DNA of 21,087 bases from Candidatus Wallbacteria bacterium (GTDB lineage Bacteria; Muiribacteriota; JAQTZZ01), in the NCBI GenBank assembly GCA_028687545.1, contig JAQTZZ010000064.1, positions 1-21,087 on the forward strand, read 5' to 3'. Below the pieces are notes generated by a model. That model was not told the origin of the DNA. It did not search any database and worked only from the letters and a program-made list of their open reading frames with translations. A program made the translations under genes and the position numbers. Shown here piece after piece: positions 1 through 7,772 of the stretch. The number at the start of each line of letters is the position of its first letter. Position 1 is the stretch's first letter.

Positions 1-580
1 CGACTGGTTTGCCAATCCCTGCAGCGATCAGTTTTGAGGCTACCGCCTCCACTCCGCCGACTGGATTTACTCCACCATGTTTGAAGTATTTTTCAAGGGC
101 AGGCCGGCTGATTGTGATAGGCGTTGCAATCGCCAAAGCGTCATAATCATATTTTTTCACCTGGGTCACAAGCTCTTTCCAGTTTTCAACGCGCCCGGTT
201 GCGATGCCGTCTTTCATTTGTGCAATCAGGCGCAGCGGCTTTTTGAGCTCCAGTATCTCCGCATCGATCCCCAGCTGGGTACGGGCTGCAGAAACTGCGT
301 TGATTGACTGATAATCCGCCTTGTTGACTACCACCAGAACTCTGTTCGAATCTACTTCCTGCAGAAAAACCTTTCCCTGGAGGAAGAGGTCTAACTGGCT
401 TCCTTCAACATAAAGGCTATTTGAAGGCATTTCATTCAGATCTGAGGCATTGACCACGTTGGGATGAAGGATCAGTTTCTCGCAGCAGGCACCGAGCAGG
501 CGGGCAGCCGGAGCTGCGTCCCCGCAATGTCCGCCGACTTCGCAGCCGATACCGGTCGGAACGATCATTACTACATTCAT
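1..580 (-). CDS. DUF3326-family protein, N-terminal part (runs off the left edge)
   Basis: The minus-strand reading frame is open from an ATG at 580 to the window edge, giving 193 codons without a stop. A GAGG Shine-Dalgarno sits about six bases upstream. The protein opens with MNVVMIVPTGIGCEVGGHCG, followed by a segment reading LILHPNVVNASD and then LYVEGSQLDLFL. This pattern of an N-terminal IVPTGIG, a glycine-rich GGxxGD, HPNVxN and YVEG is what I remember of the DUF3326 family (uncharacterised proteins of about 350 residues, common in cyanobacteria). Function is unknown. About half of the usual length is present; the rest lies outside the window. It follows the ankyrin gene on the same strand after a 181-bp gap, so it may or may not share its transcript. 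Family recognition is from memory and not tested by search. Confidence 0.7.
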   Translation of the reverse strand, partial: MNVVMIVPTGIGCEVGGHCGDAAPAARLLGACCEKLILHPNVVNASDLNEMPSNSLYVEGSQLDLFLQGKVFLQEVDSNRVLVVVNKADYQSINAVSAARTQLGIDAEILELKKPLRLIAQMKDGIATGRVENWKELVTQVKKYDYDALAIATPITISRPALEKYFKHGGVNPVGGVEAVASKLIAAGIGKPV

Positions 581-761
581 CAAAAACCTCCAGCTAAATT
601 ACAAGACTTGGCTTTCAGTAATTATTTCCCAGTTGAACTGGTTTGGCAAGACAAGGGATGCGGCATTTGGCGGCACAAGCCCATGCTAAGAGGTCACGAT
701 GTTTTCTGCCATCGCAGATGACCTTTTTCAGGGAAAATTGAAATTTAGCTGGATTTCAATG

Positions 762-1445
762 TCAGAATATTGAGGGATTAACCGTAGTTTCTCTTTTTAT
801 CCTTGGTGCTGTCTTTACATCTGTAATAAGATTAGCGATCCTCACGTGTCCTGAATTTCTGGCAATCTGAGCTGCGCTGCAACCGGTCTGATCCAGAAGG
901 TTCCTGTCGGCCCCCTTCTCAAGAAGCAACTCGGCCATCTTCTGATTCCCTGTGGCAGCAGCATACATAAGAGCAGTGGCTCCCTGGTTGTTCCTGGCAT
1001 CAAGCTTCACACCTTTCCCGATCAGGTATTCAGCAATCTCGTCACGGCCAGTGAAGATTGCACACATCAGAGGAGTCACCTGCCTCTTGTCCCCTGCATC
1101 AAGGTCGGCTCCGCCTTCCACGAGCTGGCGCACTATCAGTAACATGTTGTTCCTGATGGCGAATAAAAGTGGAGATTCACCTTCTATATCATTGAAATTA
1201 GGGTCTGCTCCGGATTTGAGCAGGAATTCGATCACCTCTTTATAGCCTTTTGAAGCAGCGATACTCAATAACGTATTCCCGCTTAGATGATCAAAAGCAT
1301 TGACTTCCATTCCTCCGGAAACCAGATTCTGCACTTCGCGGAGGTTGCCGTTCGCGACTGCATTGACCAGCCTGGAGTCAGCCTGGCTTGCAGCCAGAAT
1401 CTGAAAGATAGATATGAGTATGAATGCGAAGATGATTTTTTTCAT
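762..1445 (-). CDS. Exported ankyrin-repeat protein
   Basis: This is a 227-residue protein with an AAGGAG ribosome binding site five bases before the ATG. Residues 1-20 form a typical signal peptide (two lysines, a hydrophobic core, AAS). From about residue 24 to 208 there are roughly six ankyrin repeats. Clear examples begin at G56 (GNTLLSIAASKG), G89 (GESPLLFAIRNN), V123 (VTPLMCAIFTG) and G155 (GATALMYAAATG), each followed by a second helix ending in the GAD/GVK turn. Ankyrin repeats bind other proteins, so this is probably a periplasmic interaction module; the partner is unknown. The last 20 residues are basic and not repeat-like. The gene is divergent from the lipoprotein gene at 1598, with a 152-bp shared upstream region in which I see no convincing promoter and no copy of the TGTAAC-N17-CACT motif. 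Confidence 0.85.
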   Translation of the reverse strand: MKKIIFAFILISIFQILAASQADSRLVNAVANGNLREVQNLVSGGMEVNAFDHLSGNTLLSIAASKGYKEVIEFLLKSGADPNFNDIEGESPLLFAIRNNMLLIVRQLVEGGADLDAGDKRQVTPLMCAIFTGRDEIAEYLIGKGVKLDARNNQGATALMYAAATGNQKMAELLLEKGADRNLLDQTGCSAAQIARNSGHVRIANLITDVKTAPRIKRETTVNPSIF

Positions 1446-1597
1446 GGTTTCTCCTTGGAAAGCCTCATAATTATTTGATCGTCAAAATTCACAATGGCGA
1501 TAGAGGTACAGCAGTGATTCGATGATGATTCATGTCCTTTACCCTCCTGCCGATAACAATTGCGGGGTTGATCCGAAAATGGTTCCGGAGGTGGAGT

Positions 1598-2134
1598 ATG
1601 TATTACAGAACAATGGTCTATCTGTGCCTGACAGCCATGGTCATGGCTGTATATCTTACAGGTTGCGGGATCGGATCTTATAAGCTGTCATCAAACGCAG
1701 CTCCCTCCATTAATAACCTGGCGGCAAGTCAGACGGCTGGACAGGCCAATCCTGAAACAAGCCAGAAAATGTCCTCTTTGGATCAGTTAGTCGCATTACT
1801 GAGGATGGGAGCAGACGAGCAAAAGCCTGATGACTCAATGGCCAAAAAGACGGACTCCGAAGAAACTCAGAATACCACTCTATCCGCTGCTGGAAAGCAG
1901 ACGATAGAAATTGCAGACAAAGTCAAGTCCGGTAAAGCGAGCCCTAATATCAGACTCAGCTCTAAGAAAATCCAGCAGGCTTTAAAAAACGCAGGATATT
2001 ATTCGGGTGCAGTCGACGGTAAGATCGGCGGGGAAACAACTGAAGCGATAGGCAGATTCCAGCAGGATCATAAACTCAGAGCCAATGGTGTGATAAGCAG
2101 GGAGACCGTGCTGGAACTTAGCAAACATCTATAG
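1598..2134 (+). CDS. Lipoprotein with C-terminal peptidoglycan-binding domain
   Basis: I start the gene at ATG 1598 rather than at the in-frame ATG 1532. The later start has a GGAGGTGGAG ribosome binding site directly upstream and gives a proper lipoprotein signal: hydrophobic residues 7-20, then the lipobox LTGC with Cys23 as the lipidated residue. The 178-residue protein has a polar low-complexity middle rich in S, T, Q and K (about residues 30-115), probably a flexible tether. It ends in a PG_binding_1-type domain (about 118-178), recognisable from KKIQQALKNAGYYSG, then VDGKIGG, then TTEAIGRFQQDH and the final helix. This domain normally anchors proteins to peptidoglycan. No catalytic domain is present, so a structural or anchoring role is likely. 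It converges on the efflux adaptor gene. No TGTAAC-type promoter is seen upstream. Confidence 0.82.
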   Translation: MYYRTMVYLCLTAMVMAVYLTGCGIGSYKLSSNAAPSINNLAASQTAGQANPETSQKMSSLDQLVALLRMGADEQKPDDSMAKKTDSEETQNTTLSAAGKQTIEIADKVKSGKASPNIRLSSKKIQQALKNAGYYSGAVDGKIGGETTEAIGRFQQDHKLRANGVISRETVLELSKHL

Positions 2135-2265
2135 ACTACTTCAGTGTCCATGCTTTCAAGTGTGTTTTGAAAAGTCAGATAAATTATGTGTCGAAACTAA
2201 AGTTTCTAACGCTTCTTTCTTTTTCGAGCAATCATGGGCTATTTGAAGCCAGTTCGGGAATTAAC

Positions 2266-2281
2266 ATTCTGGAGTCAGAAT
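2266..2281. terminator. Weak hairpin between convergent genes
   Basis: A 6-bp perfect stem (ATTCTG, loop GAGT, CAGAAT) lies between the ends of the lipoprotein gene (2134) and the adaptor gene (2369). On the plus strand it is followed by a T-rich but interrupted tail. It is the only hairpin I see in this 234-bp convergent gap. It may help terminate the plus transcript, but the stem is short and AT-rich. Confidence 0.25.
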
Positions 2282-2368
2282 CTTCTTGTTCCTTTGTATG
2301 CTGTTAAATCTGGGCAACGATTGTCTCTTGCCATTCTTTGGATTTGCAGGATTCCCGTTTGATTCTTA

Positions 2369-3385
2369 TCATTTGCCCTCCCCGGCGAGAGAAACGGAAT
2401 CCCCATCCTTGAGAGTACCCTGGCCGGTTACTACGACATTGTCACCGGCTGAGATCCCTTTCGCAAAGACCAGTCCGTTTTCCTTAGCTACAGGTTCCAC
2501 GCTTTGCTGCTTAGCTTTTCCCTCCAGAACACTGAATACTGAATATGCTCCTTTGAGCTGCAACAGCGCGGTTTCAGGAACAAGAGGCACATTTTCATAA
2601 TTATTCACAATGATTTCACCTTTTACATACATTCCGGCTTTGAATCCAGCTGTATTGTCCATCATCAGTTTCACGCGGTAAGCCCTGGAGGAGTCGGCAT
2701 AGAGATCCACATAGGCTACCTTGGCGGGATATGTACCTTCGACCATGCATTGCTGCCCCTGACTCACAAGCCTGATCTGATTCTCGGAAATCTTGGTTTC
2801 TGCATAAACAGTTTTTAGATCAAGCACCCTTCCCAGAATCATGCCCGGAGAAACAGTCTGCCCTAGAATCACGTCACGACCTGCGAAAAAGCCGCTGATC
2901 GGTGCCTTGATTTCGGTGCGGTTGAGATTGAGTTCAGCCAGTTCATGTGCAGCCTTGGCCGAAGCAAGCCCGCTTTTAGCTGCACTCAGCGCAGTTTGGG
3001 TGGATTCAAAACTCTTTTGATTAATCACATGTTCGTCGAACAGGATCTTGTTCCTTTTATAGTCATTCTGAGCCTCGTTGTTTTTCTGCTGGGCGTTTTT
3101 CAGAGCTCCATCAACCTGGTCGAGGGCTATCTGATAGCGTTTCCTGTCCAGCGTAATCAAGACTTCACCTGTATTGACAGGCATTCCATCTTCGACATTA
3201 ACAGCCATAACAGTGGATGAAACATCCGGAGCCACTATGTATTCGACAAAAGGTTTGATTTCCCCGGAAAAACTCAGTATTTCCCTAATATTTCCACTTT
3301 TTACCTCTGAAACAACTACCTGGGTAACCGCAAAGGCTGTGGCCATTATTCCAACTAAAAAAACCAGGCTGATCCTCTTCTTCAT
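2369..3385 (-). CDS. RND efflux periplasmic adaptor (HlyD/MFP family)
   Basis: The start is placed at ATG 3385, twenty codons inside the longest frame, because GGAAGGAG lies eight bases upstream and the protein then begins with a normal export signal/membrane anchor (MKKRISLVFLVG...). The 338-residue product has the usual adaptor order. A beta-strand/lipoyl half carries VNTGEVLITLD. A long coiled-coil hairpin rich in A, N, K and Q follows (about residues 75-150). The second lipoyl half carries APISGFFAGRDVILGQTVSPG, and a beta-barrel and membrane-proximal domain ends in GTLKDGDSV. Adaptors of this family link an inner-membrane RND pump to an outer-membrane TolC-like channel. The pump gene lies divergently at 3797; no outer-membrane factor is present in the window. 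A TGTAAC-N17-CACT promoter (3545-3518) drives this gene with a leader of roughly 125 nt. Confidence 0.9.
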   Translation of the reverse strand: MKKRISLVFLVGIMATAFAVTQVVVSEVKSGNIREILSFSGEIKPFVEYIVAPDVSSTVMAVNVEDGMPVNTGEVLITLDRKRYQIALDQVDGALKNAQQKNNEAQNDYKRNKILFDEHVINQKSFESTQTALSAAKSGLASAKAAHELAELNLNRTEIKAPISGFFAGRDVILGQTVSPGMILGRVLDLKTVYAETKISENQIRLVSQGQQCMVEGTYPAKVAYVDLYADSSRAYRVKLMMDNTAGFKAGMYVKGEIIVNNYENVPLVPETALLQLKGAYSVFSVLEGKAKQQSVEPVAKENGLVFAKGISAGDNVVVTGQGTLKDGDSVSLAGEGK

Positions 3386-3517
3386 TTCAACGCTCCTTCC
3401 TTTGGCAATTTTCTGTGCTGAGCTAATGTACTTATTCAAAATCATACGATTAATAAATTTGTTGTCACGATTTTTCAGGGATTCTTAAAGTCTGGAAAAT
3501 GAATCTCATAACATAAA

Positions 3518-3545
3518 AGTGGAAGAAAAAATATGATTTGTTACA
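3518..3545 (-). promoter_or_regulatory. Predicted ECF-sigma promoter of the efflux adaptor
   Basis: On the minus strand TGTAACA (3545-3539) is followed by exactly 17 bases and then CACT (3521-3518). The -35 region continues as AAATC, the class shared with the pump and ECF sigma 1 promoters. Transcription would begin near 3510, about 125 bases before the adaptor ATG. The call rests on seven copies of the same spaced motif in this window, each upstream of a gene start. Confidence 0.8.
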
Positions 3546-3632
3546 AAGCTTTCCAGAAATTTAATTTTTCGATTTCTTCTATGTGAAATCATCAATTCAA
3601 TTGCTTGTCCAAAACCTCATCATTTCACAAGA

Positions 3633-3660
3633 TGTAACAAATCCAAAAAAAAATCGCACT
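3633..3660 (+). promoter_or_regulatory. Predicted ECF-sigma promoter of the RND pump
   Basis: TGTAACA (3633-3639), 17 bases, CACT (3657-3660), in the AAATC class. Transcription would begin around 3667-3670 and leave a leader of about 130 nt before the pump ATG at 3797. Together with the minus-strand copy at 3545-3518 it would allow one sigma factor to switch on both halves of the divergent efflux system. Confidence 0.82.
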
Positions 3661-3796
3661 GAATAATAGAATGTCCATCAGATTTGAAGGAGGTCAATCG
3701 CAAGTCCGGCAGCATGTAAAATTTCATTGTGTTTGTTAGCACGTTTCAAAAATCTGTCACAAAATCAAAATCAACCTTAGAGGGGGGGATACTAAA

Positions 3797-6700
3797 ATGA
3801 ACATACCTGAAATCGCTGTGAAAAGACCAGTGGGCGTTACGATGGTGGTGATGATTTTCATACTGTTGGGCGGAATTGCCATGTTCAATCTCAACGTGGA
3901 CCTGTATCCGAACATTGATTATCCCAATGCTTTTATCCGGGTCCCTTATCCCGGAGTCGCTCCTGCTGACATGGAAAACATCGTTACACGCAAGATCGAG
4001 GAAGAGCTCAATTCACTGGAGAACGTGAAAAACATCAACTCGCATTCACAGGAAGGCCAGTCCATGATCTCAGTAGAGTTCGTCTGGGGCACAAACTTAG
4101 ACCTTGCTGCAGTCGACCTGCGGGAAAAGGTGGATTCAGCGAAGCGCAAGCTTCCCAGTGAAATCGAACGGATCATGGTCGGAAAGCAGGACATGAACGC
4201 CAGGCCGATCATGGATATTGCACTTGGTGGGGAATACGATGCTAGGACTCTGCGCACGATTGCAGACAAGGAGATAATTCCCATCCTGCAGAGAATTTCC
4301 GGCGTCGCCGCAGTGGATGTCTCAGGAGGACTGGAGCGCGAGATCAGGGTCAAAGTCGATCCCACCATGCTGAATTCACTGGGAATCACGATCAATGATG
4401 TGATCAAGGCCATGAATGTCGACAATCAGGATACTCCTGTCGGAGATGTCACTGAAGGCAATTTCAAGTATCTTGTCCGAGCCCAAGGTGAGATCAAGAA
4501 GCCGGAAGAACTGGGAAAAGTCATTGTCAAAAAACTGGCCGGACGTCCGGTGTATCTAAATGAACTAGCCACCATCGAAGACAGTTATAAGGACCGCTCA
4601 TCGATTTCCCGGATGAACGGCACTCCTTCCGTAACACTGGGAGTGAGGAAAACCCAGGGCGCTAATCCTGTGCTTATCTCAGATGCAGTCCAAAAGCTGA
4701 TCCCTGAGATTGCCAGGAAATATCAGGGTAAGCTCCAGATAGTAATCGGAAATGACAACTCGACCTTTATCAAGGAGTCGATCACAATGGCCACTGAAGC
4801 TGCGATCATCGGGGGCATTTTGTCCATATTCATCATCTTCGCTTTCCTGCGCAACCTGCGCGCTACCTTCATCATCGGCACCAGCATTCCACTGGCAATC
4901 ATCGTCACCTTCCTGTTCATGTACATGAAAAAAGGCATGACCATTAATCTGATCACATTAGGAGGACTTGCACTGGGGATCGGGATCATGGTGGACAATG
5001 CGATCGTATCGCTTGAAAACATTTTCCGCTATGTCAGGCTGCACGGCAGCGAAAACAGGGAACAGTGCGCCATTAAAGCCACCAATGAAGTGATGATGGT
5101 GATCCTGGCCTCAACCCTGACTCATATAGTTGTTTTTGTGCCGATCGGCCTGGTGCCGGGGGCTACCGGTGAAATGTTTTTCAATCTTGCTCTCACGATC
5201 ATTTTCGCTGAAATCGCCACCTATTTTGTGGCAATCAGCTTCGTGCCCATGCTGGCTTCGAAAATGCTGAAAGTCGAGACTGAAAAGAAAGAGCCGCTGA
5301 TGGATGTGCTGAGAAGAGCTTACAAGCGCAACCTGTTCTGGCTCCTGTCCAGCCCAGGGCGGCGCTGGGGATACATTGCGGCAGTCGCTGTCGTTTTCTG
5401 CCTGAGCCTGGCTTTTCTGCCTGCCATGGAATTTTTCCCTTACATGGACAGAGGCATGTTCAGCATCAGATTCTCTTTGCCGGAAGGAACCACTGTCGAA
5501 AAAACCGATGAGACTGTCAGGCAGATCGAATCAATACTCAAGAAATACAAAGATGCTGAACGTATCATCACCCGCACAGAGATGGGCGGGGGAAATTTGA
5601 CGGTGATCCTGCCGCCCAGAAATGTCCGTACTTTGAGCGTGAAACAGCTCATGACAAAAGTAAGGGAAGAAGTCGGGATAATCAGCGGAGTTATCCGCAT
5701 CACCTATACTGAGCTGAAACTGGGTCAGGGTTACAGCCATGGAACAGGCAAGCCGATCCAGATCGAGGTTGCCGGAGACGATTTCCCTGTGATCGAGGAT
5801 CTCTGCAGGAAAGTTGCAAAGCAGCTGAAAAATGTTTCCGGCCTCAGGGACATAGATGATGGAACTGAAAACGGCCGTCCTGAAGTGAGGATAGAGTTTG
5901 ATAAGGAAAAACTCAGGGATCTGCAGCTTGACCTGGCCACCGTTTCAGGCATGGTGAGAACCTATGTCTATGGAAGCCTGGTCGGAAAATTCAAGGAAGC
6001 CAACGAGGAATTCGACATCCGTGTGGAAGCCGCAGATGTTTACAAGGACCAGATCAGTAAGCTCCGCGAACTCAAGATCGTGGTGGATGACAAGACAACA
6101 GTGATCTTGTCACAGGTGGCACGCATCTATTTCGGCAGCAGTTACACGACTATAAACCGCAGAAATCTCAAGCGCATCCAGGTAGTAGAAGCTGACATCA
6201 AGGATCGTCCTCTGCAGGCAGTGACGCTTGATATCCAGAAGGAGCTGGCTAAGGTTCAATTCCCTGACGGTTACATCTACAATTTCGGGGGTGAGGAAGA
6301 GGAGCGCAAGGAAGCTTTCCGCAACCTGTTGATGGCCATGATCGCGGCCTTCCTGCTGGTCTACATTGTGATGGCCATCCAGTACGACTCATTCATTGAT
6401 CCATTCGTGATCATGTTCACCATCCCGCTTTCCATCATCGGGGTCGTAGCAGCACTAAAGGTGTTTGGCATGGCCCTGTCCACGACTGCGTTCATTGGAG
6501 TGATCATGTTGGGTGGGATTGTCGTCAACAATGGCATCATCCTGGTGGATTTCATCAATCACAGGAGAGTCAATGAAAAAGAAGACAAGATCACAGCAGT
6601 GCTTGAATCGGGAGCGATCCGGCTGAGGCCGATCCTGATGACAGTGCTGACCACCATTCTAGGCATGATTCCCCTGTCCCTCGGTATCGGGTCAGGTGCG

Positions 6701-6844
6701 GATTTTTTTCAGCCGCTGGCAGTCACTGTAATCGGTGGTCTGACTATCTCGACTCTTTTTACCCTGACATTTATTCCCGTTCTCTATGTAATCATGGACA
6801 ATACCAGAGAGAGTATGATGAGATGGGTTAAAATAAAGTTTTAG
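3797..6844 (+). CDS. RND efflux transporter permease, HAE1-like (AcrB/MdtB type)
   Basis: This 1015-residue protein has full RND length. TM1 is near the N-terminus after NIPEIAVKRPVGVT, followed by a large periplasmic loop (PNIDYPNAFIRVPYPGVAP), a TM2-6 block around residues 330-490, a second periplasmic domain and TM8-12 at the C-terminus. In TM4 the proton-relay region reads GIMVDNAIVSLEN, with Asp400 followed by Asn401; E. coli AcrB has two Asp here. The TM10 region reads GGIVVNNGIILVDF. RND pumps export drugs, lipids or metals using proton flow. This sequence looks more like the amphiphile (HAE1) branch than the CzcA/CusA metal branch, but the substrate cannot be read from it. A G-rich ribosome binding site precedes the ATG. 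The adaptor is divergent and no outer-membrane channel gene is in the window. Confidence 0.93.
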   Translation: MNIPEIAVKRPVGVTMVVMIFILLGGIAMFNLNVDLYPNIDYPNAFIRVPYPGVAPADMENIVTRKIEEELNSLENVKNINSHSQEGQSMISVEFVWGTNLDLAAVDLREKVDSAKRKLPSEIERIMVGKQDMNARPIMDIALGGEYDARTLRTIADKEIIPILQRISGVAAVDVSGGLEREIRVKVDPTMLNSLGITINDVIKAMNVDNQDTPVGDVTEGNFKYLVRAQGEIKKPEELGKVIVKKLAGRPVYLNELATIEDSYKDRSSISRMNGTPSVTLGVRKTQGANPVLISDAVQKLIPEIARKYQGKLQIVIGNDNSTFIKESITMATEAAIIGGILSIFIIFAFLRNLRATFIIGTSIPLAIIVTFLFMYMKKGMTINLITLGGLALGIGIMVDNAIVSLENIFRYVRLHGSENREQCAIKATNEVMMVILASTLTHIVVFVPIGLVPGATGEMFFNLALTIIFAEIATYFVAISFVPMLASKMLKVETEKKEPLMDVLRRAYKRNLFWLLSSPGRRWGYIAAVAVVFCLSLAFLPAMEFFPYMDRGMFSIRFSLPEGTTVEKTDETVRQIESILKKYKDAERIITRTEMGGGNLTVILPPRNVRTLSVKQLMTKVREEVGIISGVIRITYTELKLGQGYSHGTGKPIQIEVAGDDFPVIEDLCRKVAKQLKNVSGLRDIDDGTENGRPEVRIEFDKEKLRDLQLDLATVSGMVRTYVYGSLVGKFKEANEEFDIRVEAADVYKDQISKLRELKIVVDDKTTVILSQVARIYFGSSYTTINRRNLKRIQVVEADIKDRPLQAVTLDIQKELAKVQFPDGYIYNFGGEEEERKEAFRNLLMAMIAAFLLVYIVMAIQYDSFIDPFVIMFTIPLSIIGVVAALKVFGMALSTTAFIGVIMLGGIVVNNGIILVDFINHRRVNEKEDKITAVLESGAIRLRPILMTVLTTILGMIPLSLGIGSGADFFQPLAVTVIGGLTISTLFTLTFIPVLYVIMDNTRESMMRWVKIKF

Positions 6845-7172
6845 AATCTAGAATTTTTTTACAGCTGTAGAATCTAGACAAAATCATGAGTCAGATACCG
6901 ATTTGGAAAAATTTGTAACAAATCGGATTTATTTAGCCACTGATATATAATGGAAGCCAAGTTGAGCAGCTGCTGATAGTATGTGATGAGAAAAGAACTT
7001 GGCTAAATTTAGCGGCCCTGGAAGAATAGCATTCTGGATGATTGTATACCAATGCAACAATCAGACGGGCTAGTATACAAGAGAGATATGCGCCAATTTT
7101 CTAAAATGCGTACCACGCCTTATTCCGGGCGCATGTCTCTCACCCTTTAGAAAACCTTTGGGTTAAAAATAG
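6845..7172. other. Structured 5' leader region of ECF sigma 1
   Basis: This 328-bp stretch lies between the pump stop and the ECF sigma 1 start. It holds the predicted promoter at 6914-6941 and then about 225 nt of leader with three inverted repeats. The first is AGCCAAGTT 6955-6963 with AACTTGGCT 6996-7004. The second is TTGTATAC 7042-7049 with GTATACAA 7073-7080. The third is a 14-bp arm at 7081-7094 with its partner at 7128-7141 (one G/T mismatch), enclosing a small GCGT/ACGC hairpin. A 20-codon frame with a weak GAGAG site runs 7088-7150. An 11-bp direct repeat TAGAATCTAGA occurs at 6842 and 6868. No longer gene is supported. Confidence 0.6.
6914..6941 (+). promoter_or_regulatory. Predicted ECF-sigma promoter of the ECF1 module
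   Basis: TGTAACA (6914-6920), 17 bases, CACT (6938-6941), followed by GATATA. The -35 flank is AAATC, exactly as at the two efflux promoters. This suggests that ECF sigma 1 activates its own operon and the efflux genes. It lies 232 bases before the sigma ATG, so transcription from it would produce a long structured leader. Confidence 0.75.
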
Positions 7173-7772
7173 ATGCCTTTGATCAGCGAGTTTGTAAGCA
7201 TTGAAGAAAGAAGAGAGATAGAAGAAACTCTCATTGGAAGCCCAGCAGCTTTTGCCAGGCTCATGAAACGCCATCAGAAGCAGGTGGCTTACCTGATGTG
7301 GCGGTTCACCCGCAACAGGGAAGACCTGGAGGAACTGGTGCATGATATCTTTGTTGAAGCATTTCAGAACCTCAGGAGCTTCAGAGGAGAGTCGTCGTTC
7401 CTGCGCTGGTTGAAGACGATAGCCTATCGGACAGGATACAGGTACTGGAAGAAAAACAGGGAAATCAGGACGGTTTCTATTTCGGAGGTAAGCGAACCTG
7501 GCAGCAGGGAAACAGAAACTTCGGACATGGAGGTAGCGCTGTACAGTGTTTTGGAGCATTTACCGGCCAGAGAAAGGCTCATCATGACCCTCCACTATTT
7601 CGAGGGATATGATATGCGGGAGATTTCCATCAGGATGGGCTGGAGTTATACACTGATAAGGGTCAGCGCATTCAGAGCCAGAAAAAAAATAAAGCAGCAG
7701 CTCGAAAAAGCCGGTTTTGGAGGAGAGCATGAAGGAAATCGAAAGCATTCTGCACAGTCTCAGCGAAGCTGA
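7173..7772 (+). CDS. ECF-family RNA polymerase sigma factor (module 1)
   Basis: This 199-residue sigma-70 protein has only regions 2 and 4, the ECF architecture. Region 2 spans about residues 24-97, with FARLMKRHQKQVAYLMWRFT, then EDLEELVHDIFVEAF (2.2) and WLKTIAYRTGYRYW (2.4). Region 4 spans about 128-178, with LPARERLIMTLHYFEGYD and the helix-turn-helix ISIRMGWSYTLIRVSAFRARKK. Start: a stop codon lies directly before ATG 7173 and the next Met would cut region 2, so this ATG is required; its Shine-Dalgarno is weak. The gene overlaps the next one (one-TM protein) by 44 bases. That pairing, and the downstream membrane sensor, match the CnrH-CnrY-CnrX arrangement in which the sigma is held by a small membrane anti-sigma. 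ECF sigma 2 (12157) is a clear paralogue. Confidence 0.92.
   Translation: MPLISEFVSIEERREIEETLIGSPAAFARLMKRHQKQVAYLMWRFTRNREDLEELVHDIFVEAFQNLRSFRGESSFLRWLKTIAYRTGYRYWKKNREIRTVSISEVSEPGSRETETSDMEVALYSVLEHLPARERLIMTLHYFEGYDMREISIRMGWSYTLIRVSAFRARKKIKQQLEKAGFGGEHEGNRKHSAQSQRS

Larger units (their letters stand above)
3386..3796. other. Divergent intergenic region of the efflux locus
   Basis: This 411-bp AT-rich region separates the adaptor (minus) from the RND pump (plus). It holds two promoters of the same type facing outward, with -35 elements at 3545-3539 (minus) and 3633-3639 (plus). The two -35 regions contain the identical 11-mer TGTAACAAATC in opposite orientation. No gene is supported. 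An ATG at 3671 opens a 22-codon frame without a ribosome binding site, and a good AAGGAGGT at 3687-3694 has no start codon at a usable distance. Confidence 0.7.

Noticed and set aside
3174-3488. Long plus-strand frames opposite the efflux adaptor, RND pump and protease genes
   Set aside because: They lie opposite strongly recognisable genes, lack ribosome binding sites and give no family resemblance; antisense shadows.
3671-3739. 22-codon frame in the leader of the RND pump gene, with an AAGGAGGT at 3687-3694 nearby
   Set aside because: No ribosome binding site precedes its ATG, and the AAGGAGGT lies inside the frame with no start codon at a workable distance after it. It could only be used if leaderless.
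3752-3766. TGTCACA-like box near the RND start (and TTGTCACG at 3463)
   Set aside because: They resemble the -35 element but have no CACT 17 bases downstream. Possibly regulator half-sites, but unsupported.
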